A stretch of 61,319 bases of DNA from CBDDBU01 sp965226045 (GCA_965226045.1 CBDDBU010000006.1:1-61319); one strand, 5' to 3'. Shown: positions 44,676 through 56,734, counted from the stretch's first letter. Numbers and translations are program-made. Notes: generated by a model not told the origin, from the sequence alone.

Positions 44676-45414
44676 ATGAGCACATCCTCCATAGCTGATG
44701 TCGAACACGACCTCGCCGCCGCGGAGCGCGCCGGCATCAGGCTGATGCTCAAAGCCCGGACCGTCGTCCTTGTCTTGCTCATGGTCTTGCTCGGTGTCGC
44801 CATACGTGCCGCCGCAGATCGCCCAGCGGTTGCTCGAAACCGAAACATCGTTGCTGCCGGAAAGCCGCACCGCCAGCGTGCTGTTCGCCGACATCGAGGG
44901 ATTCACGCGACTGTCCGAAAAGAAATTGCCGGAAGGGGTGATGGCCCTGCTCAACGCGTTCGTCGACACGGCGACCGACATCGTGTCCGACAATGGGGGC
45001 GTTGTGATCAGCTTCGTGGGCGACGCCGTCGTGGCTGCTTTCAACGCACCGCTGCCGATGGAAGAGCATGCCCGCCAAGCCGTTCGGACGGCACGGGCCC
45101 TGCTCGACGCCTGCGCCACGCGCGATTACGAGGGCGAGACCATCCGCTTGCGCGTCGGCGTGGCCACCGGTCCGGTGGCGGCGGGCTGTGTCGGCGGCGG
45201 CCAGCGTCAGGCGTACACCGTCTATGGCGACACCGTGAACCTTGCCCAGCGCCTTGAAGGACTCAACAAGGCGCACGGAACCTCGGCGCTATTCCTCGAA
45301 GCAACGGCGGAGGCGGCGGGTTCAGAGGCTGAATTTCGCAAGGTTGCGACAACACCGGTGCGCGGGCGCGACGCGCCGGTCGAGGTGTTCACGTTCGCGG
45401 ATAATGCCGCTTAG
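44676..45414 (+). pseudogene. Class III adenylate/guanylate cyclase with collapsed N-terminal region
   Basis: The start at 44676 encodes a cytoplasmic helix and a membrane segment (RTVVLVLLMVLLGVAI). After that the cyclase domain lies in another frame, beginning VPPQIAQRLLETETSLLPES. It is complete: SVLFADIEGFTRLSEKKLPE with the first metal Asp, GGVVISFVGDAVVAAFNAPL with the second, and YTVYGDTVNLAQRLEGLNKA with the transition-state Asn/Arg. Family members normally have a sensor domain of several hundred residues between the membrane anchor and the catalytic part, so an internal deletion with frameshift has probably occurred near 44800. A soluble catalytic domain might still be made from a start near 44770. 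Confidence 0.75.
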
Positions 45415-45479
45415 CTCAGGTCGGCGTCGTTGCCGACGCCTTTGATCGTCTGAGTTTAGTAGGGACCCCGCAGAAATTC

Positions 45480-45836
45480 GCCGCCTCCCATGGCCGACCG
45501 CGCTCGATCGTCACGGATCGTCTCCGCTCGTGCCGAGCCGCGATGAAGATCGTTGGTGTTTCGCATCGCCAGGAGTGCGGACGCGCGAACATTCGGCCAA
45601 ACCGGTTCCACCAGAACCGCACCGCCTCGTAGTAAACATCGATACCGCGCTCGAACAGGAGGACTTCGACCCGCCTCAGCGACAGCGGGTAGCGGACATA
45701 CATCATCACCGGGAAGCGGATCATCTCAGGCGAGCTGTTGAGGTAGCGGAACGGGCTCCGCATCGCCGGAGCCTAAGGAACCTCGCCAGGAGCCTCGAGC
45801 CGATTTACGCCGACAATGCCCCACGGCCGTTTCCCT
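45480..45836. mobile_element. Scrambled IS6-family relic
   Basis: Two transposase pieces lie head to head. The plus strand at about 45490-45590 encodes RPRSIVTDRLRSCRAAMKIV and GVSHRQECGR. The minus strand at about 45590-45765 encodes SPFRYLNSSPEMIRFPVMMY, then VRYPLSLRRVEVLLFERGID and VRFWWNRFGRMFA. Both match the IS6-family transposase at 50160-50856, so an internal inversion with deletion has occurred. The terminal sequence (45771-45836, containing the inverted form of gtaaatcggctcgaggctcc) abuts the ABC importer operon. Confidence 0.8.
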
Positions 45837-46921
45837 CAAGTCGGCGTATCACGTAGGAGCGCCGCCCCGTTCGCGTCGAACAGATAGCATGCCTCGGGAG
45901 GGACGCCGATCGAAACCCGCGCGCCGCGCTCGACGGTCGCGTCTCCTTCGGTGCGGACCATCAGGCGCTGGCCGTCGTCGAGGCGGAGGTGGACGTAGGT
46001 CTCGCCGCCGAGGGGTTCGATGGCGGCCACTTCGACCTCGAGATCGCGACCGCCGTAAACCAGACGCTCGGGCCTAAGACCGAGGGTGACGGAATCGCCC
46101 ACCTGGGCGGCGGCGGTCGGGGCCGCGACGATGAAACGGGTGCCGGAGATGTTCACCGCGATCCCCGTGGCCCGCGTCTCGGCCACGGTGGTTTCCAGGA
46201 AGTTCATTTTGGGGGTGCCGATGAAGCCGGCGACGAAGCGGTTCACGGGAGAGCGGTAGAGATCGAGCGGAGCGCCCACCTGCTCGATCCGGCCGTCGCG
46301 CAGCACGACGATGCGGTCGGCGAGCGTCATCGCTTCGAGCTGGTCGTGGGTGACGTAGATCGTGGTCGCGCCGATGTCTTCGTGCAGGCGGCGCAACTCG
46401 ACCCGAACCTCGGCGCGGAGATCGGTATCCAGATTGGATAGCGGCTCATCGAACAGGAATACCTTGGGCTGGCGCACGATCGCCCGGCCGATGGCGACCC
46501 GCTGTCGCTGGCCGCCTGAAAGCGCGCTCGGTTTGCGCTCGAGCAGCGCCTCGATCTGGAGCAGCGCCGCCGCCCCCCGCACCCGATCGGCCATCGCCGC
46601 GCGGCCCAGCGTCCGGCGGCGCAGCCCAAAGGCGAGATTCTCGAACACGCTCATATGCGGATAGAGCGCATACGACTGGAACACCATGGCCACGTCCCGG
46701 TGCGCCGGCGCCAGGTCGTTGACGCGCCGACCGTCGATCAGAAGATCGCCGGCGTCGATGTCCTCAAGACCGGCGATGAGGCGCAGAATGGTCGATTTGC
46801 CACAGCCCGAGGGGCCGACGATGACGATGAATTCACCGCTCTCGATGGCGAGGTCGACGCCGTGAACTACCTCGGTGCGTCCGAACGACTTGCTGAGTCC
46901 GCGGAGAACCAAGTCCGCCAT
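45836..46921 (-). CDS. Sugar ABC importer ATPase (MalK/UgpC type)
   Basis: The 361-residue ATPase shows Walker A GPSGCGKSTILRLIAG, the Q-loop VFQSYALYPHMSVFENLAFG, the signature LSGGQRQRVAIGRAI, Walker B KVFLFDEPLSNLD and the H-loop IYVTHDQLEAMTLADRIVVL. A C-terminal TOBE/OB regulatory domain (about residues 235-361) marks it as MalK/UgpC-like, which powers carbohydrate uptake. It is the last gene of the operon, 13 bases after the second permease. Confidence 0.94.
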   Translation of the reverse strand: MADLVLRGLSKSFGRTEVVHGVDLAIESGEFIVIVGPSGCGKSTILRLIAGLEDIDAGDLLIDGRRVNDLAPAHRDVAMVFQSYALYPHMSVFENLAFGLRRRTLGRAAMADRVRGAAALLQIEALLERKPSALSGGQRQRVAIGRAIVRQPKVFLFDEPLSNLDTDLRAEVRVELRRLHEDIGATTIYVTHDQLEAMTLADRIVVLRDGRIEQVGAPLDLYRSPVNRFVAGFIGTPKMNFLETTVAETRATGIAVNISGTRFIVAAPTAAAQVGDSVTLGLRPERLVYGGRDLEVEVAAIEPLGGETYVHLRLDDGQRLMVRTEGDATVERGARVSIGVPPEACYLFDANGAALLRDTPT

Positions 46922-46934
46922 GGCGGCCCCGGCC

Positions 46935-47765
<831 letters not shown>

Positions 47766-47775
47766 CGTTTAGGCC

Positions 47776-48680
47776 TCATGGGTAGGCCTCTGGCGCTAAT
47801 CGTACGCGCGCGGCCGTCAAATAGCTCAACGTGAACAGGGCGATGATCAGAAGGACCAACGTCGCGGCCGCCGAACCGAGGCCGACATCCTGAAAATCGA
47901 CCAGCACCTGCCGGGCATAGACCGACATGGTCATGGTGTCGCGATTGTTGCCCGTCAGCACATAGACGAGGTCAAAGATGCGGAGCGCGTCCAGGGCCCG
48001 AAAGATGACCGCGACGGCCAGCGTCGGCTTGAGGAGCGGCAGCGTGATGCGGAACAGGACCTTGAGCGGATGAACGCCGTCCAGCCGCGCCGCCTCGTAG
48101 CACTCGGCCGGCAGCATCTGCAGGCCGGCCAACAACAGCAGCGCCATGAAGGGCGTGGTCTTCCAGACATCGACGGCGATCAGCGCCGGCAACGCCAGGG
48201 CCGGATCGGCGGTCCAGGCGGCTGGCTCGGCGATCAGGCCAAGCCACAGGAACGCCTCGTTCACGACGCCGAAGACGTCGTGGAACATCCAGCCCCACAT
48301 CTGAGCGGACACGACGGTAGGGATCGCCCACGGTACGAGAATCGCGGCACGCAGCGGCCCTCGCCCGGCGAAGCGGGCATGAAGGGTAAGCGCGATGATC
48401 AGGCCGAGCACCGTCTCGATGAACACGGAAACGACTGTGAACACGACCGTGTTCCAGACCGAGCGCCACCAGTCGGGGTCCCCCAGCACATAGCCGAAGT
48501 TGTCGAGGCCGACGAAACGGCCGCCGCCGGGGTCCGACAGGGTGGCGTCGGTCAGTCCGAGCAGGATCGTTCGCGCCAGCGGCCAGGCCGCGACCAGCCC
48601 AAGAACCAGCAGGGTGGGTGCGAGAAATACCCAGGCCGTGCGGATGCGATGTCGCGCGCGAGGGGAAACCGGCGGGCGCC

Positions 48681-48684
<4 letters not shown>
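47776..48684 (-). CDS. Sugar ABC importer permease (MalF type)
   Basis: The protein of about 302 residues has six predicted membrane segments, including a long N-terminal one (AWVFLAPTLLVLGLVAAWPL), and the EAA loop PAECYEAARLDGVHPLKVLF. It forms the heterodimeric channel with the MalG-type permease. I place the start at GTG 48684, which overlaps the TGA of the binding-protein gene; TTG 48687 is an alternative. Confidence 0.92.
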
Positions 48685-49985
<1,301 letters not shown>

Positions 49986-50036
49986 AACCGCGCCATCATA
50001 GCCAAATTTGCCCGGGCCCACGCAAGTCCCGACAGG

Positions 50037-50095
50037 GCTTTGTCAGAGTAAATCGGCTTGAGGCTCCTGGCGAGGTTCCCTAGCTTCCGGCAATG
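50037..50095. repeat. IS6-family terminal fragment bordering the ABC operon
   Basis: The sequence contains tttgtcagagtaaatcggct and cttgaggctcctggcgaggt, which is repeated in inverted orientation at the other border of the operon (45771-45836). The first bases also match the outer end of the IS6-family element at 50108-50913 in inverted form. The ABC operon is therefore framed by inverted IS ends. Confidence 0.75.
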
Positions 50096-50107
50096 GGCAG
50101 TCCGATG

Positions 50108-50913
50108 GGCATTGTCAGACAAAAGTGGCAGTCCGCAGAAAACGGAACGGCGGCTGCGGTCAGGCAGCGAGGCTGCGCCATTCAGCTAGAGCGGCTGAAC
50201 GCTTTTCCTTGTAGACCTTGCGGCTCGTGAGATGGCGCTCGTGGTTGAAATGATTGTGGACGGAGGCGTGAGCGGAGGCGAACTTCTGCAGCGTCGTCGG
50301 ACTTCGGAACCGCGCCATGGCCCGTTCACGTCGTCGGAACGGCTGGTGTGAGTTCTCTGCCCGGTTGTTAAGCCATCGGCCACACTCCTGGCGATCCGAA
50401 ACGCCAACGATCTTCATCGCAGCCCGGTACGAGCGGAGACGATCCGTGACGATCGACCGTGGGCGGCCGTAGCGCTTCATCGCGCGCGTCAGAAACTTCA
50501 GCGCAGCCCCGCGGTCCCGGCGTTTCGTGGCGAAGACCTCGAGCACCTCGCCTTCGTGATCAACCGCACGCCAGAGGTAACGGGTCTCGCCATTGATCCG
50601 CACAAACACCTCGTCAAGATGCCAGCGCCACTGTGAATGTGACCGGCTATCAACACGTCGCTTGCGGATCTCCGCAGCGAACATCGGACCGAACCGGCTC
50701 CACCAGAAACCGGACCGTCTCGTGGCAGATATCGATGCCGCGCTCGGACAGAAGGTCCTCGACTTGGCGCAGCGACAGCGGATAGCGGACATACATCATC
50801 ACCGCCAGGCGGATCACCTCGGGTGAACTGTTGAAGTAGCGAAAGGGATCCGTCATCGGCCGACGCTACGGATCGCCTCTGCCCAGCTCAAGCCGATTTC
50901 CTCTGACAGTGCC
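50108..50913 (-). mobile_element. IS6-family element
   Basis: The left end is ggcattgtcagacaaaagtg and the right end, inverted, ggcactgtcagaggaaatcg, which share the GGCA(C/T)TGTCAGA terminal repeat of this group. One transposase gene lies on the minus strand. The flanking 8 bases (gtccgatg and cgcccggg) do not match, as is common for IS6 elements that moved by cointegration and recombination. It separates the ABC operon from purH. Confidence 0.85.
50160..50856 (-). pseudogene. IS6-family transposase, frameshifted
   Basis: The N-terminal part (50856 downward) reads FRYFNSSPEVIRLAVMMYVR and SLRQVEDLLSERGIDICHET, then an extra T in the run cggtttctgg near 50717 shifts the frame. The catalytic part continues in the other frame with WRWHLDEVFVRINGETRYLW (first Asp), GRPRSIVTDRLRSYRAAMKI (second Asp) and NNRAENSHQPFRRRERAM (Glu). 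Without the extra base the gene would be complete. Confidence 0.88.
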
Positions 50914-50922
50914 CGCCCGGGT

Positions 50923-52536
50923 TCAGTGGCGAAAGTGGCGCATGCTGGTGAAGACCATGGCAAGGCCGGCCTCGTCGGCGGCGGCGATCACCTCGTCGTC
51001 GCGTCGCGATCCGCCCGGCTGGATAACGGCGCTGGCGCCGGCCTCCGCCACCACCAACAGGCCATCGGCGAACGGGAAGAAGGCGTCGGACGCCGCCACC
51101 GAGCCTTGGGTGAACGGGGTCGCCAGACCCGCCGCGCTCGCCGCCTCACGGGCCTTGGCGCCGGCGATGCGGGCGGCGTCGACCCGGCTCATCTGGCCGG
51201 CCCCGATGCCGACGCTGGCGCCATCCTTGGCATAGACGATAGCGTTGGACTTGACGTGTTTGGCCACCGTGAAGGCGAATAGAAGGTCGGCGAGTTCGTC
51301 CGCCCGTGGCGCGCGCCGAGTCACCGTCTTGAGGTCCGCGCCGCCGATCACGGCATGGTCGCGCGTCTGCATCAGGTAGCCGCCAGCGATGGTGCGCAGA
51401 GTAGTGCCGGGCGCGGCCGCCGACGGTGGCGGCCCGGCGAGCAGCAGCCGGAGGTTTGGTTTCCTGGCCATGCTCGCCCGAGCATCGGCGTCCACCGCCG
51501 GCGCGATGACGACCTCGGTGAACAGTTTGGCGATTTCGACGGCGGTGGCTCGGTCGAGGGGGCGGTTGGTTGCGACGATGCCGCCAAAGGCGCTGATGGG
51601 ATCGCAGGCGAGCGCCCGCCGGTAGGCCTCGACCAATGTGTCCGCGACCGCGACGCCGCACGGGTTGGCATGTTTGATAATTGCTACCGCCGGCCGCTCG
51701 GTGAACTCCGCGACCAATTCGTAGGCGGCGTCGGTATCGTTGAGATTGTTGAAGCTCAGCTCTCGGCCCTGGACTTGCGCGGCGTTGGCGACGCCGGCGC
51801 GCGGCGCTCCGCCCATATAGAGCGCTGCTCGCTGATGCGGATTCTCGCCATAGCGCAGAACCGCCGCCCGCCGCGCCGAGATCACCAGCCGTGCGGGGAA
51901 CGGTTGGTCCCCCTGGGGGGCGCCTCTCTCCCGGCCAAACCACGCGGCGATGGCGGCATCATAGGCGGCGGTGTGGCGGAACGCTTCCGTCGCCAGCCAT
52001 CGCCGGGTCGCCAGGGTGGTCGCGCCGTCGTTGGCCGTCATCTCCGCGCACAACAGCTCATAGTCTGCCGCGCGCGCGATCACCGTGACGAAGGCGTGAT
52101 TCTTGGCCGCCGCGCGGAGCAACGCCGGGCCGCCGATGTCGATGTTCTCGACGCAGGTCGCGGCGTCGGCGCCGGCCGCCACGGTGTCCTCGAATGGGTA
52201 GAGATTGACGACCACGAGGTCGATCGCGGCGATGCCGTGGGCCACCATCGCCGCGTCGTGGGCCGGGTCGTCGCGGACCGCCAGGATGCCGCCGTGGACG
52301 CGCGGATGCAGCGTCTTGAGGCGGCCGTCCATCATCTCCGGAAAGCCGGTGTAAGCGCCGATCTCGACGTGGGCGATGTCGGCGTCCGCCAACGCTCGGG
52401 CGGTGCCGCCGGTCGATAGAATCTCGACCCCGCGTTCGGCCAGGAAACGGCCGAGATCGACCAGGCCGGATTTGTCCGAGACCGAGATCAAGGCGCGGCC
52501 GATTGTCGCGCGGTCCGTTGTCGCGCGATCAGGCAT
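50923..52536 (-). CDS. purH: Bifunctional AICAR formyltransferase/IMP cyclohydrolase
   Basis: PurH carries out the last two steps of IMP synthesis. The 537-residue product is complete: the N-terminal cyclohydrolase part shows ALISVSDKSGLVDLGRFLAE, GGTARALADADIAHVEI and DLVVVNLYPFEDTVAAGADA; the C-terminal formyltransferase part shows AAVLRYGENPHQRAALYMGG, AIIKHANPCGVAVADTLVEA (catalytic Lys/His region) and FPFADGLLVVAEAGASAVIQ. A one-base gap separates its start from the dehydratase stop at 52538, so co-transcription with the polysaccharide genes is likely. Confidence 0.97.
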   Translation of the reverse strand: MPDRATTDRATIGRALISVSDKSGLVDLGRFLAERGVEILSTGGTARALADADIAHVEIGAYTGFPEMMDGRLKTLHPRVHGGILAVRDDPAHDAAMVAHGIAAIDLVVVNLYPFEDTVAAGADAATCVENIDIGGPALLRAAAKNHAFVTVIARAADYELLCAEMTANDGATTLATRRWLATEAFRHTAAYDAAIAAWFGRERGAPQGDQPFPARLVISARRAAVLRYGENPHQRAALYMGGAPRAGVANAAQVQGRELSFNNLNDTDAAYELVAEFTERPAVAIIKHANPCGVAVADTLVEAYRRALACDPISAFGGIVATNRPLDRATAVEIAKLFTEVVIAPAVDADARASMARKPNLRLLLAGPPPSAAAPGTTLRTIAGGYLMQTRDHAVIGGADLKTVTRRAPRADELADLLFAFTVAKHVKSNAIVYAKDGASVGIGAGQMSRVDAARIAGAKAREAASAAGLATPFTQGSVAASDAFFPFADGLLVVAEAGASAVIQPGGSRRDDEVIAAADEAGLAMVFTSMRHFRH

Positions 52537-52537
52537 G

Positions 52538-54532
52538 TCAGGCGGTGGTGGCGGCGCGTCCGGCCGGCGGCGCTGTGCTCGCGCCGCGGTCCGGGGCGGG
52601 GGTGTATTCGGGCACGATCCGACCGAGGATCGCCAGCGTCTCGGCGGTGTTGCGGCCGACTGCGGCCGCGATCAGGCGATCTAGTTCGGGCGCTAGCCGG
52701 CCATGGTCGATCAGGCGCGGCGCGGCCAGCATGATGCCGGCGCACGTGGTCGGCACTAGCCGCTCGGATGTGTGCAACAGCTCCTCGTCGAGCTTCTCGC
52801 CGGGCCTGAGCCCGGTGAAGACAATCGCGATGTCGTCGTCGGGTTGCCGCCCGGCCAGCCGGATCATCTGTCGCGCCAGGTCGTGGATGCGCACCGGCTC
52901 GCCCATGTCGAGAACGAACAGCCCGCCGCCCGCGCTCGTCTCTTCGCGCGGCAGCGCCGAGGCCTGGAGGACCAGCGCGACCGCCTCGCGCGTGGTCATG
53001 AAGTAGCGCCGAACGTCGGGGTGGGTCACCGTCAGCGGCCCGCCGCCGGCGATCTGGCGGCGGAACAGCGGCACCACCGAGCCGGTCGAGCCCAACACAT
53101 TGCCGAACCGCACCGTGACATAGCGGGTCGGGTGGTCGCGCCCAGCCTCGGCCACGCCCAAGGCCTGGCACAGCATCTCCGCGACCCGCTTGCTCGCTCC
53201 CATGACCGAGGTCGGGTTGACCGCCTTATCGGTGGAGATCAAGACCATGACGCGGACACCGACCGCGCGGCAGGCCTCGGCGACGACGCGAGTCCCGAGC
53301 GCGTTGTTCAGCACCGTCTCGTTCGGATTGGCCTCGCCCAAGGGCAAGTGCTTGAAGGCGGCGGCGTGAAACACCAGCTCCGGGCTCTCGTCGGCCACCA
53401 ACCGGCCGATGCGGACGGCGTCTCGCACGTCGCCGAGAAAGGCCCCGCGCGACACCTGCGGGCAGCGCTCGGCGAGTTCCCGGTCGATCCGGTAGAGGTT
53501 GTACTCGCCGTTGTCGAGCAGGGCTATTCGCGCCGGCGCCAGCGCCGCGATCTGGCGTGCGAGCTCCGCGCCAATGGTGCCGCCGGCGCCGGTCACTAGC
53601 ACCCGCCGACCGGCGATCAGGGCCGCCATCGCCGCGCGGTCGAGTACCTGCTGCGGCCGGCCCAGCAGATCCTCGACCTCGACCGGCCGAGGTTCGGTGC
53701 TATCGGCGGGCTCCGCCCCACTCTCGCCCCGGAAATTGGCCTCGCGCCGGAAATCGGTCAATCGCGGCAGCCGCGCGAGCGTCATGCCGCTGCGATCGGC
53801 GAGGTTGAACAGCTCCCTCATCGCGGTTCCGTCGATCGCCTCCGAGGCTACGATCAGCCGGCGCGGTCCCCGCCCACGCGCGGTCAAGCGCTCGATGATG
53901 GCGGCCGTTTCGGCGAGCGTTCCCAGCACCCGCACGCCACGGATCGCACCGCCGACCCTGCCCGCGCCGTCGTCGACGATCCCGACCACCGCATAGGCGC
54001 CCGCGCGCGCCCGCGCCATCTCGCGAACGAATGTCTCGGCTGCGTCACCGGCGCCGATCAGCAACACCGGCACCCGGGGCCCGTCCTCGCGAACGAAGAC
54101 ATGGGCGAGGCCGCGGTCCTTTACCAATCGCCACAAAAGACGCGGCACGCCCAGCATCAGCACCAGAAGCGGCCAGTTGATGAACACCGACGTGCGCGGA
54201 TAGTCGGCGAGCCGCGTGACCGCGAACAGCACCGGCAGGAAGATCAGAATCGCGATCGTCACCGCCCGGGCGATCGCGGACAGGTCATTGAGCGAGGCGT
54301 AGTGCCAGATGCCGCGATAAAGTCCGGTCCACCAGAAAACAACGGCGCTCACGGCGGCGAACAATAGCGTGCCTTCCCACAGGAAGCCGATTGGCTGCAC
54401 CGCCCCGAAGGTCCAATAGCGCAGCCACACCGCGATCTCGAACGAGGCCGCCGCCATGACTATATCGTGGACGGACACCGCGGCGATGCGCGGGTTGAAG
54501 GTCGGGGGAGCTGTTTTCGCGTCAGGCGGCAT
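52538..54532 (-). CDS. Membrane-bound nucleotide-sugar 4,6-dehydratase/epimerase (CapD/WbpM/FlaA1-like)
   Basis: The product of about 664 residues has four N-terminal membrane helices (for example FLWEGTLLFAAVSAVVFWWT), a first nucleotide-binding domain (VPVLLIGAGDAAETFVREMA) and a C-terminal SDR domain with the NAD(P) motif VLVTGAGGTIGAELARQIAA. The active-site region is VMVLISTDKAVNPTSVMGAS followed by KR. Enzymes of this type convert UDP-GlcNAc to a 4-keto-6-deoxy sugar or epimerise it for polysaccharide synthesis. It starts inside the end of the WecA-like gene (11-base overlap). Confidence 0.9.
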   Translation of the reverse strand: MPPDAKTAPPTFNPRIAAVSVHDIVMAAASFEIAVWLRYWTFGAVQPIGFLWEGTLLFAAVSAVVFWWTGLYRGIWHYASLNDLSAIARAVTIAILIFLPVLFAVTRLADYPRTSVFINWPLLVLMLGVPRLLWRLVKDRGLAHVFVREDGPRVPVLLIGAGDAAETFVREMARARAGAYAVVGIVDDGAGRVGGAIRGVRVLGTLAETAAIIERLTARGRGPRRLIVASEAIDGTAMRELFNLADRSGMTLARLPRLTDFRREANFRGESGAEPADSTEPRPVEVEDLLGRPQQVLDRAAMAALIAGRRVLVTGAGGTIGAELARQIAALAPARIALLDNGEYNLYRIDRELAERCPQVSRGAFLGDVRDAVRIGRLVADESPELVFHAAAFKHLPLGEANPNETVLNNALGTRVVAEACRAVGVRVMVLISTDKAVNPTSVMGASKRVAEMLCQALGVAEAGRDHPTRYVTVRFGNVLGSTGSVVPLFRRQIAGGGPLTVTHPDVRRYFMTTREAVALVLQASALPREETSAGGGLFVLDMGEPVRIHDLARQMIRLAGRQPDDDIAIVFTGLRPGEKLDEELLHTSERLVPTTCAGIMLAAPRLIDHGRLAPELDRLIAAAVGRNTAETLAILGRIVPEYTPAPDRGASTAPPAGRAATTA

Positions 54533-55553
54533 GATCGGAACGGGGCCGCGTAACCAGTGGTCGGCGGGTGGCAAGATACCACAACAGCGCCAGCGTCATC
54601 GCACCGCCGACAATCAGCCAAGTGAGCCGCTGGGCGGAGAGGACGGTGCTCAGAATCGCCAGCGCGATCAGGCCGAGGTTTGCGGTCAGGATCGCCCGCG
54701 TGACCAGATCGTGGCGGCCGAACGCCCGCGCCGCGCGCTGGTAATAGTGATCGACGTGGGCGCGCCACACCGGCTCGCCGCACGCCAGCCTGCGCGCCAG
54801 CGTCACGGTCGCGTCGGCGAGGTAATAGAGCGGCAACAACAACGCCGCCGCCCACTGCCCCGAGGCGGCCAGCGACAGCAACAGCCACCCGACCCAGAAG
54901 CCAAGCGGGACGCTGCCGACGTCGCCGAGGAAGATGCGCGCCGGGTGCCGATTCCACCACAAGAACCCGAGCGCCGCAGCGGCCAGGCACGGCGCGACGT
55001 AGGCGAGATCCGGACGGCTCTCGGCGAGGACCAGGACGACGAACGCGCCGAACCCGATCGCCACCGTCTCGAGGCCGGCGATCCCATCAATACCATCCAT
55101 GAAGTTGTAGAGATTGACGAACCACAGCCACACTAACGCCGCGAGCACGCGATCGAGCGCCGGCCCGAGAAGCCCCTGGAACACCAGGGCCTCGGTTGGC
55201 AACGCCCACAGGCCCACGGCGACGGCGGCCGCTTGGGCGGCGAGGCGCGGCAGCACCGGCAGTCCGCGCAGGTCGTCGACGAACGAAACGGCGGCGAGGG
55301 CGAGGCCGAGGCCGAGCACGATCAAGATCTCGGGCGCTACTAGCGCGCTCGTGGCGATGCCCCACAGCCACGCGGCCGCGATGGCGACCACGACCGCCAG
55401 TCCACCGCCGCGCGGGGTCGGCGCCGCGTGGGACGAGCGCACGTTGGGCGTGTCGACCAGGCCCTTCTCGGCAAGCCACCACAAGGCGAGCCGCGTCAGC
55501 CCGAAGGCTAGCACGAGCGCCAGCATCACCCCCGCCGGCCCGGTCCAGCTCAT
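54522..55553 (-). CDS. WecA-like undecaprenyl-phosphate sugar-1-phosphate transferase
   Basis: The 343-residue polytopic protein belongs to the MraY/WecA group: VRSSHAAPTPRGGGLAVVVA with the conserved H-x-x-P-T-P-R-G-G-G, the catalytic aspartates of LYNFMDGIDGIAGLETVAIG, and the ARIFLGDVGSVPLGFWVG motif. It loads a sugar-1-phosphate onto the lipid carrier, the first step of building a glycan unit. Its start overlaps the stop of the GT4 gene by four bases (ATGA), indicating coupled translation. Confidence 0.93.
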   Translation of the reverse strand: MSWTGPAGVMLALVLAFGLTRLALWWLAEKGLVDTPNVRSSHAAPTPRGGGLAVVVAIAAAWLWGIATSALVAPEILIVLGLGLALAAVSFVDDLRGLPVLPRLAAQAAAVAVGLWALPTEALVFQGLLGPALDRVLAALVWLWFVNLYNFMDGIDGIAGLETVAIGFGAFVVLVLAESRPDLAYVAPCLAAAALGFLWWNRHPARIFLGDVGSVPLGFWVGWLLLSLAASGQWAAALLLPLYYLADATVTLARRLACGEPVWRAHVDHYYQRAARAFGRHDLVTRAILTANLGLIALAILSTVLSAQRLTWLIVGGAMTLALLWYLATRRPLVTRPRSDHAA

Positions 55554-56734
55554 TGACGGCTCCCCTCGATCACATGCGCCGCATGGGTTGGCATCAGCGC
55601 ACGATAGAGCGCGAGGGTTTCGCCGACGAACCGCTCGACGGTGAATTTACTGGTGGCGATCTCGCGACCGCGCGCCCCGAGCTTCGCGCGCAAGGCGCCA
55701 TCGGCGATCAGTCGCCCGAGCGCCACGGCGGTCGCGGCGCCGTCGCGGGCCGGGACCAGCAGGCCGTTCTCGCCATCGCGCACGATCTCGCGACAACCGG
55801 GCACGTCGGTCGTGACCACCGGCCGGGCGCAGGCGGCGGCCTCGATCAACACTCTCGGCAACCCCTCCATATATGAGGGCATGCAGACGACGTGAGCCTG
55901 GGCGAGCACGCTCGCCATGTCCTCGCGAAAGCCCCACCACTCGACATCGCCGGTCGCCTCCCAGCCGCGGATGGTCGGTTCGCCGATGTCGGTCGGGTTC
56001 TCAGGATCGGTGCGACCGACCAGTACGAAGCGGGCGGCCACGCCCTGGCGGCGGAGGATGCCGGCCGCCGCGACGAACTCGCGCACGCCCTTGTCGCCGA
56101 TGACGCGGGCCGGAAACATGACCACGACCGGACCGTCCGGCTCCGGCGTCGCGCGAAAACACGCGGTATCGACGCCACAGCCCTTGATCATCACGGTGAT
56201 GGCCTGATCGACAAGGCCCTCGCGGAGGAACAGCGCGAGGTCGTCGGGGTTCTGGAACACGGCGCGGGCGCGCCGGTGGCCGAGCGCGAAACGGTAGAGC
56301 CGCTTGATGATGGCGCGCTGCATCGCCGTCCTCGCGCCCGGCTTCAGGAACAGGTAACCGAGCCCGGTCACCGCGAGCACCGCCGCCGGTACGCCGAGCA
56401 GGCGCGCGACCAATCCGCCGAAGATCACCGGCTTGAGGCTGACCGCGTGCACCAGGTCCGGCCGCAACGCGCCGATCAGCCGCGCCAACGCGACGATCAG
56501 GCGCAGCTCGCCGCCGAGCGCGCGATTGCCGCGCCGCAGCGGGATGTCGTGACAGTGGACGCCAAGTGCGCGAATCTCCGCCACCGGCCGATCCTCGAAC
56601 GGCACCGCCACGTGCACGTCATAGCCGGCCGCGCGCGCCGCGCGGGCAAGGCTGAGCCGGTGGGTGACGAAGAAGGGCGCGTCGGCGACCAGGAACAACA
56701 GGCGCCGGCGGCCGTCCGAGGGCGCGCGCGTCAT
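55550..56734 (-). CDS. GT4-family glycosyltransferase
   Basis: The 394-residue product shows the GT-B fold with an N-terminal domain starting LLFLVADAPFFVTHRLSLAR, the donor-binding strand VVMFPARVIGDKGVREFVAA, and the E-x7-E-like region CMPSYMEGLPRVLIEAAACA followed by RPVVTTDVPGCREIVRDGEN. It resembles PssD/WbpX-like enzymes that add the second sugar to a lipid-linked unit. It is the first gene of the reverse-strand group and is divergent from the UDP-sugar dehydrogenase, so the 113-base gap to 56848 should hold both promoters. Confidence 0.9.
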   Translation of the reverse strand: MTRAPSDGRRRLLFLVADAPFFVTHRLSLARAARAAGYDVHVAVPFEDRPVAEIRALGVHCHDIPLRRGNRALGGELRLIVALARLIGALRPDLVHAVSLKPVIFGGLVARLLGVPAAVLAVTGLGYLFLKPGARTAMQRAIIKRLYRFALGHRRARAVFQNPDDLALFLREGLVDQAITVMIKGCGVDTACFRATPEPDGPVVVMFPARVIGDKGVREFVAAAGILRRQGVAARFVLVGRTDPENPTDIGEPTIRGWEATGDVEWWGFREDMASVLAQAHVVCMPSYMEGLPRVLIEAAACARPVVTTDVPGCREIVRDGENGLLVPARDGAATAVALGRLIADGALRAKLGARGREIATSKFTVERFVGETLALYRALMPTHAAHVIEGSRQ

